A stretch of DNA of 64,000 nt from Perca fluviatilis (taxonomy: Eukaryota > Chordata > Actinopteri > Perciformes > Percidae). Of this stretch, positions 1 through 43,975 are shown in pieces; position 1 is the stretch's first letter; each line of letters starts with the position of its first letter. The DNA is taken from NCBI RefSeq assembly GCF_010015445.1, contig NC_053116.1:31150785-31214784 (forward strand), written 5' to 3'. Below the pieces are notes generated by a model. It ran no database searches, was not told the DNA's origin, and saw only the letters and a program-made list of their open reading frames with translations. The position numbers and the translations under genes are program-made.

Positions 1-216
1 AAAGGTTGACAGACCTGCTCTGTCTAGTTACAGTTGCTTAGCTATGATTGGACAATGACAATGACTGTTTGGGGGAAGGGTGTAGCGTAATAATAGTAAA
101 TTAACCAATGCCGGTAAAATGTATCGTAAAGCACATCCTTTGATTATTCCAATAAGATGTGAATGCAGCACAGTGCCAACAACACAGTCAAAATAATAAC
201 TTTCTTTATCTTAAAG

Positions 217-8454
<8,238 letters not shown>

Positions 8455-8559
8455 TTTTAAGCATCATCTTTGTAGGAACGTTTCCTGGACATGGACCAAA
8501 CAAAACTATCCATTATTTTTTTTCCAAGTCTGGGAAAATGATTTCATTATTTGTTTTAA

Positions 8560-8565
8560 ATTAAA
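8560..8565 (+). terminator. candidate znf341 poly(A) signal ATTAAA
   Basis: ATTAAA lies about 105 bases after the znf341 stop, just before a repeat block. A second ATTAAA-like site occurs near 8698. Neither has a canonical AATAAA, so the true 3' end is uncertain. Confidence 0.35.
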
Positions 8566-9984
8566 ACGTTACACACTGCTTTTACTGTAAAGTAAGAACA
8601 GTAGGTTACCAAGTAGTATATATTTTGCCAAAATAACCAAGGGACCATTTCTATGTTCTTGTTTACACATTTTGTGCAAGTTAAGCCACAGTGGTTCATT
8701 AAAAATGTTATGTCAAAAGCAATGCCGACATTGTCTTTACATTTACTTTTATGTAGCAAAAACTGAATTATTTTAAGTTAAACCATGTCTCAAAGTACAT
8801 TTGTGTCCATATAAATATTCGGTAACAGTTTACTTGAAGGTATCTACAAAAGAGTGACATGACACTGTCATGAACACTGTCATGACACATGAACCCTAAC
8901 TCTAACCATAACCAAGGGGGTAAGCCAGCCTCCGCAAAGCATGCCTACTCTGGAGCCATTTTGATGCTACCTAGCCATCACCCGCTGTTAGCATCCCATT
9001 GACTGCCATTCATTCTGGCGTCACTTTGACAGCAAATAACTTTGCATCTGAAGCGTTATGGCTCCGTAGCAGGCGTTTTTGTAAAAATAGGGTAACGATT
9101 GTGTCATTACCACGTGACTTTCTGTCGCATAATAGACAAATTACCGTACAGTACAGGAGAAGCTCGCAGGCAGTTTTTACTTAGCTGTACATTAGCTGTT
9201 TTAGTTTAATTACTAATGTTAACTAGCATTTTAGTTAGCAATAATTAGCCTGTGCCTATGTAATTTCCTAACATATACCTACGCTCTCCGTCTCTGCAAG
9301 ATTGGGAATGATTGAGATTTCTCTTGGCACAGCTACCAGAAGACTTACAACTTAAAGACTGGTTGCTCACGTCACATCTACGTCGTCAAGCTCAGTTTGA
9401 GGCTGCGCAGGAACGCTCAGCCCTCACCGGAAAAGTGCTTCTAATAGCCTTCACTAGTCTCCTGCAAGTCTACGGCGTCGCTTTGTCCATTTCTTTAACT
9501 GTCTAGGACCATATCTTGTTATGACAAAATCCAAATGACACTCGCTGACTGAAGCGTTGTCATAAACATTTATGACTGGTTTATGACAAGTGTCATGTCA
9601 CTCTTATGTAGATACCTTCAAGTAAAGTGTAACCAAATGTTATAACATTTTGAGTAAAATGCCACCCTCCGATACTCTTTTTCTCTGTTTGCCATCATTC
9701 GTCCCTCAAATTTCCTTGTGTACTTCTACTTCAGTTGGAGATTTAAGATTTCTGAGACTACCTAGTGGGAGCACAAAGGGCTTTCTTCAAATGTAGATAT
9801 AGTAATGTAGACATCAACAGGTGCAAAGTGGTTTGGGCTGCCCAATTCTACCATCTATCAAGTCCACAGAGGGGCTCTTGCAGACATTAACAGATGTATT
9901 CCTGCTGCTGGAATAACCCAAATTTAGAAATAATAAACACATGGTAAAATAATCAAATGCTTTCATGCCATTCATCAAGGCACA
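8566..9984. other. convergent intergenic gap between znf341 and itch
   Basis: Apart from the split family B repeat (8822-9638) this stretch shows no exon-like signal. ORFs here are short and lack splice support or domain similarity. Confidence 0.6.
8822..9638. repeat. palindromic MITE (family B), copy 2, split by an insertion
   Basis: The left arm (8822-8905) and right arm (about 9535-9638) are those of the element at 3003, but about 620 bp of unrelated DNA sits between them. The inserted part includes TTGACTGCCATTCATTCTGG and has no coding signature. This fills most of the gap between the convergent ends of znf341 and itch. Confidence 0.75.
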
Positions 9985-9990
9985 AACACT

Positions 9991-10013
9991 TTTATTTTTT
10001 TATTTAATTTATT
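9991..10013 (-). terminator. candidate itch poly(A) signals (three AATAAA)
   Basis: Three AATAAA hexamers lie within 23 bases on the minus strand downstream of the itch stop. They are the first cluster of canonical signals I found reading out from the stop codon. Confidence 0.5.
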
Positions 10014-10667
10014 AAGGTGACAATTTCTATATTACACATCTTTCATGTACATCAGCAATTTAACGGAAAAGAAAATATAGTGTTACCATAAACCTCTTAT
10101 TAAAACCTCTCTTTTACAAAAGAAAATTTGTTATTGACACCATTTACAACTTGTTTTCATATACAGGAGAGTGACAGTGGTTTAGTTGTACATGGAGGAT
10201 TCTGAAGAACAAAAATAAAAAGAAGCGGTGAATTATGATATTCACATATTTGCTTAACTGCTATGTCCCTGGGATTTTAATATGTGGTTGACCCAGAACA
10301 AGATTAAAACACTCTGCATTCGGGATAACAATCTGAGTCAAAGATGTAAATAGGCAACTTAGTCAATCAACGTTTTCATTATGATACATTCGTAATATTA
10401 CACTGACTTTGTCTCAGTAGTTGTTATCCCATCTGAAGTCACAATTAGCCACCGAAACAGGGCATGTGTCACCAGCTAAAGTCTTATAGCTTTTCCAAAC
10501 TAGTGCATTTTCTTGAAAAAGAACTTCTCAAACTCCTCTTGGTCTGGTTAATTCTCCAAGCAGGGTCGAGAAGGACTGATCAGCGCCAGAGTCCAGACTA
10601 TGGATTTGACCATGAAGCCTATGTGGTCAATCATTTCTGCTGGCATCAAGGTGCTTTAAAAGTCAGT

Positions 10668-11090
10668 CTCGCATTGCCAGACCTTCCTCCACAGCGGCGC
10701 GGAGGAGGGTCTGGCTAGTCCACACAGCATTCCAGGATGGAAGGAAAATGTGCTCTGGTTTATTGGCATTTCTTTAAACCAAATACAATTGTCTTGGGCG
10801 GCGCTAAGCACCGGAGAAAAGCCCCGGTGCCTCTGCCAAACAGCCTCGGGAAGGAACTTGTTTTGGTGGATCGTGTGTACGTTCAAAAGTTGTTTTAGTC
10901 GTGCAACAGAAAACTCAGATTGGACAGATAGTCTAGCTAGCTGTCTGGATTTACCCTGCAGAAATCCATGCAGTTAACCATAGTCCTCAGAAATCAACCG
11001 GAGTTTAAAATTACAACACAAAAAAGCGGAAGGTAATGGACAATCTGGCGGAATTTCCGACAGCAACTGAGCAATCCCCGAATCCAATGT
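10668..11090 (+). mobile_element. MITE family A, copy 2 (inside predicted itch 3' UTR)
   Basis: Starts AGTCTCGCATTGCCAGACC and ends near AGCAATCCCCGAATCC; the last terminal bases are lost. It carries GATTGGACAGATAGTCTAGC and TTTACCCTGCAGA. If transcribed as itch 3' UTR it would be present in antisense orientation. Confidence 0.8.
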
Positions 11091-13140
11091 TCCTCAGTAA
11101 CCACACCTGTCTTTTCAGCGTGTAGGACACTCGAACATGAGCAACTGCACTATGTGGTTGGGGGTTCTCCATAAAATGAGATTAAACATCTTTTAAAACT
11201 CTGTTACTGATCAGATATTGTGTGACATCAACCAAACCAAAAATGTGTTTGCAGTTATAATACAATAATACGCTCAATGTTGGATTCCACGTTGTTAAAG
11301 CATCTGGAGGTTTCTTTGTGCACACACATCTGTAATCAATGAACAGTAATCTACCAAAATTGGCTGTTCTTGAGATCCATAATAAACATAACCGGAAATC
11401 ATATCTTTAAAAAATCCTTAACATTTAACACCTATCCAAACACCGTTTCACTGCGTTTTAGACCTTAAATTTGGAAGCAGTTTCTTTGTAAAACAAAATG
11501 ACACAAGAGGAATTTGGACTGCTACAAAGTGAAAATACTCCAAAGTAAAATGTTCCTTTAAGTGTAAAAGGGAAGACACAACTTTTAAAATACCACACTG
11601 CATCTTTTTGAAAGCGATTTTTAAATTCCTAAGAATGTTATTCACTTTGTGGATGGCTGTGGGCAAGAAGAGTTAAAATAAGGTAATTACCATAACTCAC
11701 CTTTAAATGCTACATGCGTATTAGGAGCTACAAGCAATTTTCTTTTTGCAAAGTATGCATTCAAAATATTATTAAAAGATTTTACCTAAACTTAAAAGAT
11801 TTAGTTTGACTTGCATGTGGTGTTTTTCACTTGTCTTTTGCGTTTTGTCATTTTTTCAAGTTCTGATACATTAAGTCAAGTACATCTTGAGTACTAAATA
11901 CATAAATATCTTAAAATGCTTATTTCATCCCAAATGGATTTCTTCAGATCGCCCAATGAATTCAAATTAAGGAAGGTGTAAAATTTTTCTGAAGCCGATA
12001 TTAAGATGAATAACTTATGAAATACTCCCAGAATACTCTAATCCAAGATGTCCCATACCCCATCACAGCGTAAAAACTACAGCCCTATAAAACTAGGGTC
12101 AGTCTTCCACATTTGCCACCACTATAAATAATGGAGGCTACAACACTTTTCACAATTATTAAGTGATTCGTAGATCACATACTATAGAACTGGGAACACA
12201 TAACACTTTCTTTCTTGTGTTTTATATTAGGCATGATGCCCAAATCTCTTTGCAGCACCAAGATTGTCTTGTTAGTTAAGCATTATTTTGGGGCACTCTT
12301 TATAAATTCACTATGACGTAGCTATCATTTTATATTTTCACACGTTACTTTAAAAAAAAGAAGAAAAAAAACAACATCCACTTTAGTCATGAGTAGATAT
12401 GCAGATGAAAGTGTGAGAGATTTGAGGATGTGATGGGGAATGACAATGTGGATGATGCTAAAAGTGGATGCAACAAACAATCTTAGAGCAACAAAGTTAG
12501 CTTTTTGGTGAAACTTAAGCCTTTGAGAAAAAAAAAAAAAAGCACACCCTCTTAATCTTGCCTTAAAATAAACCCTGACATTTACCAGATGCTTTAATGC
12601 AGAGCAACTAAATAAGAATAAATCAGCTAGTCAAAGACACTTTGAGGAGACGCTACTGTTAGAACCTGGGACCCTTCTGGTTATGAGATTTCGACTGTAG
12701 CCCCAAGGCCACCCTGTTGCCTGTCACTGCATGATGATCATGTGCGGGGAGGAAAAACTACTGCAGCCCCTTTAAAACAGATGTCACGGAGGGTGAGTTT
12801 TCAGGATCCCATGCATAATTTGCCACACATTCTGAGAGATTCGGAGCACCTTCTGTGTTTTGGTTTCAAAGAATAAAAAATTTCCACGTACCAATCAAGC
12901 ATTGAGAGGCCTGCTGCGAGCATGGCGTAGATGCAAATCCCAGCTCCTTTGCAATAACATGCAGGCAACAGTCTCACACACACACCCATAGAAGTACCAT
13001 ACAGGTGTGTGCATGCATGCATGAGCAGAAACACATAAAACACCCGCTTTTTTTTCTGAAGGGGCTCCCTGATTTGAACTCTGGTAGTCTATACTCCTTC
13101 AGACTCCTGCACCCACTATTCAAACTTCTCCTGGTTTCTA

Positions 13141-36244
<23,104 letters not shown>

Positions 36245-36866
36245 GACATAGGGCTGGGGTGAAGGCCTGCAGCATAGACAGCACATCATTAGGGTGGTGA
36301 CAAATCACTTCCACACGGCTGCAAATTTGCAGCGTACAGATGAGATCATTTAGATCAAGTATATTAAGACAAAAATGTGAAACACTTACTAGGGCAGCAA
36401 AATATATCGCTTTTTTTTATATAATAAAATATATAATATAAACTGGGGCATTAAACACATCGCGAAATGCTGCGACATATCACGAAAGACACTCCGAGAT
36501 TTTTTTGTGTTAATTCATAGTTGTGCCATTTATATTCTATTTAATTTTGTATTTGTTCCATAAAAGAATGTTGGGAATTATTTCCTCTGTTTTGTTTTAA
36601 ACTCAACGAGAAAAAAATCATAAGATATTAGTATCAAGTATGGTTTAACATTCAGACACATTATACTGACTGCATAACAATCAGTCACTCACCATAAGAG
36701 ACTGACAATGTAAGAGGCATACAGCAGATTACTGTTGCCAATATGAATAACACACAATTATGGTCTTCTTGAGACCTCTAAATTACCTCATGTGCACATC
36801 CCACATGTGCACTTGTTTTTGCCTGTATTCATGTCATTTTCATCAGTTTTCTGCTTGAACCATGAA

Positions 36867-37236
36867 TAGGGCTGCACAATTTATCGCAATTTTATCCATA
36901 TCGCAATATGGACTAGTGCAATATCCAAATCCCAGATGTGCGCAATATTTGTTAAAAGGCAAAATATGTGTCAAACTATTCTGAATGAAGCATTGTGGTG
37001 CAGAGACATCCCGGCCTACAAATCGTATCCTACAGACTAAAGAAAACATCTTTGTTTGGTACAGATCCTCACATAAAATCATACTATAATCATTTTAATT
37101 TTTTAAGATTTAATATTAGTCAATGAAAATGAGAATAATGATACAAACATGACCATTGCCTCCATATTGTGAATCATATCGCAATATCAGTAAAAATAAT
37201 CGCAATTAGATATTTTCCTCATATCGTGCAGCCCTA
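36867..37236. mobile_element. hAT-like MITE in itch intron 1
   Basis: A 370-bp element with ends TAGGGCTGCAC and GTGCAGCCCTA, rich in ATCGCAAT motifs. AACCATGAA flanks it on both sides (left copy ends 36866, right copy 37237-37245), consistent with an 8-bp duplication plus one chance base. Confidence 0.85.
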
Positions 37237-40200
37237 AACCATGAACCAATATTGAGCCATAAAGTCAAACGTAGCTCACCGAGCCTCCATAGTACCCCAT
37301 GTAGCCCTCAGCTACTTGAAATACTACTAATATTGTATTTGTGATGACATCTGACTTTCCCTTGGGAGGTCAAATGCACTAACTCTAAGTCCCTTTTGGA
37401 CAGAAGCGTCTGCGGAAGAAATGTAATATAATGTCATGTAATAACGCTCATCTGGAGCATCAAACTTAATAGATGGGGAGGCAACATTTATAAATTGTCT
37501 TCCTGGAATCCATCCTCAACACTCAAACAGTGTTGTTGACATTTGCATTCAATACAGTAATAACAACAGACTGACTGTGAACTCAAAATATATAAGTAAT
37601 GTCTAGTGAAACAAGCCTGCCACTCTCTTGGAGTCAAATTGTTGCACCATCACGGAAAGTAATAAAAGGAGACAAAGGTCAAGCCTGCAGTCCATGAAAT
37701 ACTGCCTGCATTAACCAGACTCAACCAGACCAAAATACCGCCTGTGCCTATGCTCCTGCCTCCTGCTCTGTCTATGCTTTTGAGGGCCAAATACATCCTG
37801 ACTGCAACCTGAGCCACAAAACTGTACAACTGAATGCATGACGATGACCTAGATGCCGTTCTGAACAAAGATTTACTTTATACTGCAACTTGAATTTCTA
37901 CACATCAATCCACGGTTATCTAGGTATACCAGGTTACCACAGCGGGCTACCATTTCCCCTCAAACCCTGTCATGTACTTCTACTTCAGTTACTGATTTCC
38001 TGCATTTCCCAGCCTTTTAGTGAGAAAAACTGCTTCACTTATTCACTGCTCAATCCTGAAGGTGAAACTTAGGGAGAAATGTGTATGTTGGCCTCTTCTG
38101 GGATGGATTGTGCCGGTAACTTTTTATAAACAAAACATTCTTGTAAACAGCTCTAGAAAGAAGCCTTAAGGAACTGACACAAATGCCTAATGTTTATGCT
38201 TTCAGTTTTAGATCACTTTTGTTTGTTTTTCTTCACAAAATCCACTGTAGCTGTAATGGAACTATTATTACAAGACACACAAACAACAAGGTTGCTTGGT
38301 TTTGGGGATAATAGTGCCTTTAAAAATAAGCTGCACCACTGACAAAAGGGTCAATTTAAAAGAGAAAGAGAAAGAAAAGGGATACAATGGCACAGAAATT
38401 AGGTCCCGTAATCTTTCCTAGATCCTGGTCTGTGCATCACTGAATAATGCATGTTCCTCAGTCTGTCTCGTCCAGTATGCACATGGCCGAGCAGAAGAAA
38501 GTCAGGAGCTCCTGGGTAAACTTTCACTTTGCCTGCTGCTTTAGGCTCTGTTAATAATTCATTGCAATTGCTGACTTTGCAGCCTCGTGAGCAGGTAGAC
38601 TGTGTGTGGTAGATGAGGGAAACAATTCGCTGAATATTAAACTCTACATGGCTTGCCTTGACTTGGATTTTTTTAACCAGCTAAATAGCATCATCCACAG
38701 GCCAGTTAATTATGTTAGGGGAGTCTGTGAGGCATTATAAATTGAATTTGAGCTCAAATTGCACCATTTCCTTGGTTATAAAGCTCCAAGTAGGTTCTCG
38801 TATAGGGTGTTGTGCACTTGAACAGCCCACTTTGAATAATATCACCTGAACTCCTCTAAAGATCAGAAACATCTCTAAAACGTCTCTAGGCTACAATTCT
38901 CCTCGGACTGGTTAACACAAACTGTTACACCATGACTAAGCACACAAAACAGTGGTGCATATTTCCAAAACATGCCTTCATGATGACCCACTTTATCATA
39001 TGATAAAGAGACAAACAGGTTCTTCTGTTATAATGCTACAAGGAAACAGCACTCAGGAGTTTCGGGTCTAATTGATATTCTTCACCGCCCATACTTAGAC
39101 CGGTAACAGATTATCATCTTTGATTTTTCAACCGAGGTAATTCATGGCTTGTTTGTTTTGTTCTGAAGTACACCACGATAGCATATAGAAACCTGACGTG
39201 ATCACAAACAAGGTCTCAGATGGAAATCAAACATGACTTATGTCATTCAGGTCAGGAGATGTTGGAAATATTGTGCTGATTATTTATAGTGAAAACATTT
39301 CCCATAACACCAGAGCCCCAGCCCAAGAAAACAAGACAGGAACACAGCAGCCAGCCTTCCTGTTTGGTCACCAGATGACTAAACATTCCATACTACTTCT
39401 ACATAAAAAAAAAAAACACACACACAATGGCAGAGGAGGACACAAATCAACACAACCAACCTTGCCAAGTTGCTGACACCTAATAACCGTGACAATAAAA
39501 TCATTGTCTCTTTCCTTATTTGCTTTATCCGTTTTCCACGACATAACTAGAATTATCCAAGGATACCAAACTCTGCAGTCAGAAGTGATGAGGTTGGGAG
39601 ACACTGTTAAACTTCAATCATGAAGTTGAACTTCAAGGTTTAACTTCAATAATAAAGAATTTTGGCAGCTTTAACAGCTCTAATTTCAGTTCAGTTTTGC
39701 TTAGCAGCTTGATGTACAGAGTGTCACATATGTCGTACTGATGAGTGGCTCCTAACATTTTCTTAAAGTCTCGGATTTTGTGTACAAAGCATGTCATTTT
39801 ACTGAAGAGCGCAGCCAGACCATACTTACGTTAACGTTGCCAGATATTAAATTGAGTTCGGTGTACTGTTCTCGCCATGTGAAGACACGTAATTTAGCAA
39901 AAAGGGAAAACAACTCCAAATCATTCCTTTAATTCAAACTGTAGCTACTAGTAACCAGCATGTATGTCAATAACTGACAACGGCCACTTATTTGTAATCA
40001 TTATCCCTCCACATTGCCTTTTTGGTACGCTAAACTATGCTGGTAGAAATGACATAATTAGTTAATCCAACTAGGAATAACGTTAGATAACGAGCTAAAG
40101 CTAACTCAGTTAACGTTAGCCGTACAGTGAAGAACAGTGTGTCCTGGTTAGCTATTAGACTGCACTGACGCTAAACCGTGTGAATATTTACAATGGCGGT

Positions 40201-40416
40201 GTGGTCACAGGAGTTGCTGAGTAGCTAGCTAGCTACATGTTGAATGTCAACTGGTCACCAGTTCTGACAGCCCGCTGCCATGTCAGCCTGGCTAACTGCT
40301 AGCCTACTAGCTCGTGTCACCATCATGGCTGGCTGGTAATCCCAAAGTCCAACGGCTAGAAAAAAACAACAACCAGATACGACCGTTGAGAGATCTAGTA
40401 ATTTGTAATCACTTAC

Positions 40417-40540
40417 CCAGATCGGAAGGGGGGCTGTAAAACCAAACTGTTAACGCTGCAGTGAACCCCCTACCCTAGGTGTGCAGGATGTTGAGGTTTC
40501 AGTCGGGGCTTCACTTCAAGGAAGAGGAAACTTCCACCAT
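40417..40540 (-). other. itch: predicted non-coding first exon of itch
   Basis: The minus strand has a strong donor CTGG|GTAAGT at 40417, about 4.2 kb upstream of the first coding exon, whose own acceptor shows that a 5' UTR exon must exist. The upstream boundary is a guess from the promoter-like motifs at 40530-40570. Confidence 0.5.
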
Positions 40541-40575
40541 CTTCGTAAGATCACGTCACGTGATCGAAACAAGGT
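40525..40575 (-). promoter_or_regulatory. candidate itch core promoter: AAGATGG and CACGTG motifs
   Basis: The near-palindrome GATCACGTCACGTGATC contains a CACGTG E-box (USF/MITF-TFEB class) and a CRE-like half. Next to it, on the minus strand, is AAGATGGTGG, close to the YY1 initiator consensus. No TATA box is obvious. The local sequence is richer in CpG than the surrounding intergenic DNA. Confidence 0.4.
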
Positions 40576-40599
40576 GGGGTGGGGCGCACGCTTCTCCCC

Positions 40600-41828
40600 T
40601 TTGCGCTGGGATTGGACCAGAGTTGGAGTCGGATGGACCAATGGGCGGTCAGTAAACATGCTGATGCATTTAGGGTCCTTGTTGGCAACAAGGACCTTAA
40701 ATGCAACTAGTTGTTGCAACATTTTTTTTTCTCGGTCTACGGTTGAAACAATTATTATTTTTTTCGTTTGTTGCAACCAAGAACCAGTAAACGGAATGGA
40801 TTATGCATCTAATTTATTTTTCAAGTGCCACTGAAGTATTTTTCGTTGTAGTGTTAAAGTGAACGAAATAAAATGCAGCATTAGCGGGAGCATGTTTGGT
40901 GGTCTAAAGCGACAACAATCTAAATAAATAATGTATGGATAGATTCAAACATTGGTTTAATGAGACACACAAGGATATGCATATTCTAACCATAGACTGT
41001 TAATATAGAGTGATTCTAACAATCGCTTCATTCATTAAGTTGAGATAAGAGAGTGAGGATGGGAGGGAGGGTTGTCTCAAGGTCTCCTCACACAGATAGG
41101 AAAACAGTGTTGCACTCTAGGATACATAAAATGGATGAGAACAACTTTCCTCAGACTTTTCACAAAATGGAATGTAACATTATTCACAACGATCTTAAAA
41201 TGTGCACTGCATCGATGCACTCTTGTTAATTGTAGAGTATGCACAGCCCATGGTCTTTTGAAGTGCAAATGCATCTTACCGATTTACAAAGTAACACAAA
41301 AGTCAATACTTTTCCTCCCGGGTTACATCTGTGTTATCTGATACATTCCTGCTGCCCACAGGTAACGTTTCCCGGCAGCACATTGATCCTGTAGTAGCCT
41401 ATCATTTAGTAATATCAGACTCCTCAATTGACATGAATCGTATTGAACGTACTATTACATGCTGTTAATTGAATTCTACATTCCCGATATGTTCTCCTGT
41501 TTTTAGATTTGTCCAGATTTACTGTGTCGTTAGACACTAGCGGTCCAACTAATAACAGCAGATGGCATTGTTGTACTTCACAGCAACTGCTGCTGCAGAC
41601 CATAGTGTAAATCAATCATTTTTTTCCTCTTCAATCGGGACATGAAAGCTTACTATTTAATATAATGATTATACATTTTGTTTTATAATTTATAAAATAT
41701 TATATCACACTACAATTAACTGAAAAAAGAAGTGTTTTGCTGTGATGAAAGAAGGGATATCATTTTGTTTAGCTTTTTGTTGGATCGTAACATAGTGGCT
41801 GTTTTTTCATGTTTTATTATTACTAGCC

Positions 41829-41863
<35 letters not shown>

Positions 41864-42190
41864 GTCTATTATTATTATCATCATAATATTTACGTCCTAT
41901 AGTTTATGGATATTGTGTGACACAGCTAAGATCTTTCAACATGTCTTGATTAAGATATTTTTCCGTTATGGAGTTGATTAAAACAAATTCAGCACATATC
42001 TGTCTAACCTCTGATATGTTGTCTGTACCAGCTGGTTTTGTAAACGACTGCGCTCAAGTGTCAAAATATTAAACGGAGGAGAGCACGATGATACCGGAAG
42101 TTGTTCTTTACCTTCAAAATAAAGGCTTCGAATTTGTCGCTCGAGATAGATAGACTTATCATATCATCATTTCATTAGCCCACATCACCT
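40600..42190. other. intergenic DNA upstream of itch
   Basis: AT-rich sequence with one ATT microsatellite. I see no exon with splice sites and no domain similarity. Confidence 0.6.
41828..41876 (+). repeat. (ATT)n microsatellite
   Basis: TTATTATTATTATT repeat, about eleven units with one interruption, in intergenic DNA upstream of itch. Confidence 0.9.
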
Positions 42191-42202
42191 ATTACGTTCT
42201 CT

Positions 42203-42765
42203 CTTGCCTCCAACAAATGATCGTAAATCCAATCCATGCTGCTGTTCATGTCCCACTCCCCCCCTGGACATCTACGAAACCCGCCTCACCCACAATGCAA
42301 CCAGCATTGTGGGTGACCCCAGCCCCCACTCACACGGCCTCCTGCCATCTAGGAGAAGGTACCGGAGCCTCCGGGCCTGTTCCACCAGACAGTTTCCCAG
42401 GAACCCCCCCATCAGAAACAGCACCGGCCACTTTATAAAATAAAAAAAACTCTCAGGAACACTTTTTCACTTTTCACTTTTATTTTATATTTTTCTTTTA
42501 TATTGCACATGTTCAATTTCTTCAGTTTTCTATGCTGTTTGGTTTTGCCTTACTTTTGCACTATTTGGAATTTGTTTATTGTATTGTATCTTTTTTTATC
42601 TTGTTTATTGTAGCCTATATATATACATTTTCTTTTATCCTTATACCTGTTGTAGGCTACCTGTGCTTTTTGCATCCTGTGAAAGAAACTTATTTTCGAT
42701 TACTCTGTATGTCTGGCACATATTGCAGAAATTGACAATGAAGTTGGCTTGAATTGACTTGATGT
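42203..42765 (+). mobile_element. LINE 3' fragment, L2-like
   Basis: The reading frame at about 42265-42400 encodes HNATSIVGDPSPHSHGLLPS then RRRYRSLRACSTRQ, resembling the end of the L2/CR1-type LINE ORF2. A non-coding AT-rich stretch and the tail TTGACAATGAAGTTGGCTTG follow. It is 5'-truncated. Confidence 0.65.
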
Positions 42766-43734
42766 AGGCCTGCATCAGAATGATGTGAAAATCATCGGTA
42801 GCCATCAAGTTTACTACAGTTCCTGTTTTTCTGGCTTCCTTAGTGTCTGAAAAGGCTTCTGGCTATTGTAAATACTTTGAATTAGACTATTGGCGTGAAT
42901 ATATATTTATGAAAAATGCATCTGCAGTGTGATAGGTATGATCTGACTAAAGTAGAAAATACTTTTCTACTGGTCACTCTAACTATGTTACTAAAGCTGA
43001 ATTTGTGTGCTCAATAATGACTTTAGGAACAGTACTTTAAAGTCATGGAATGTAATTGTAAACTAGTGCCTGAACTTCACTTTGGTTCTTTTTCTTTTGA
43101 CGTTTCCCAGTTAGTGTTGTATTTTGAAAGTAATAACAGGATTTGATGTATTTGCTACTGTGTCTAGCTTGACTGCTGTAGCTGGGTGGTCGAGGTTGGT
43201 CCGTGTTGTCAGAAAGGCAGCATGAGACCCTACTTTGCTCAGACCATGCAAGCATTGGAATATTTCAAGGCAAAGACAGTTTGACAGCTCACTCAAAGAA
43301 AAGGTAAGCATCAAGTCTCTCCTTTTCACTCAAATGCCAGGCTGCCACATAAAGAAACAGTCCAGGCGTCACTTATTGCAGTGGTTTTATGAGGCTTCAC
43401 TAGAATGTGGTCGTGTAAAATGTGTCATACAAGTCAGGATGTGATGTTTTACCCTCTTGAAAAAGAACTATGGCTTTGCAATAGTCATTTATAATAATGA
43501 TTCTCAATAAATGAATACTAATATTAAACAACTTGACTTTTATAATACAAGCAAAGTTAAGTGACGTTAGGAACATTGTGGGGATTGTAAAGTGTAAGTA
43601 TAGAAAAAAGTGCAATACAACAAATGTACATTAAGATATCTATACATTCGGAATTTAGAATAATAGTTAGAATGTTAGTTCCCATAAGGAACTTATAGGA
43701 ATATTATATGAATGTGTTTATTATCAAAGACCCA

Positions 43735-43975
43735 ATAAGATAGGATAAGAAACTTTTATTGTCATTATGCTGTTGTGCAAGACAACAAAATGAAATTGCC
43801 ATGGCACTCCCTGATATAAAAAACAATACAAAATATTAAAAACAATATAAATGGAAGTCAAAATAGAGCAGTACTCTATGTACAAATAAACAATAGCAGC
43901 ATAAAAGTTTAAGAAAGGAATATAAACACGTATGGGCAAAAGTGTAATAAAAGTCTCATTGACTGCCACAGACAC
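43735..43975 (+). repeat. LINE-type fragment (TTTTATTGTCATTATGC)
   Basis: GAAACTTTTATTGTCATTAT followed by AAGACAACAAAATGAAATTG resembles a common teleost non-LTR repeat end read in reverse. Boundaries are approximate. Confidence 0.4.

Larger units (their letters stand above)
9985..13140 (-). other. itch: predicted itch 3' UTR
   Basis: About 3.1 kb after the TGA without any supportable coding ORF, AT-rich and low in repeats except for one MITE copy (10668-11090). Three minus-strand AATAAA signals sit at 10013-10008, 10004-9999 and 9996-9991. Mammalian ITCH also has a multi-kilobase 3' UTR, so this end is plausible, but no transcript evidence is available. Confidence 0.55.

Noticed and set aside
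40481..40834. + strand ORF at the itch promoter suggesting a divergent gene
   Set aside because: No downstream exon or domain similarity; the sequence is promoter and first exon of itch on the other strand.
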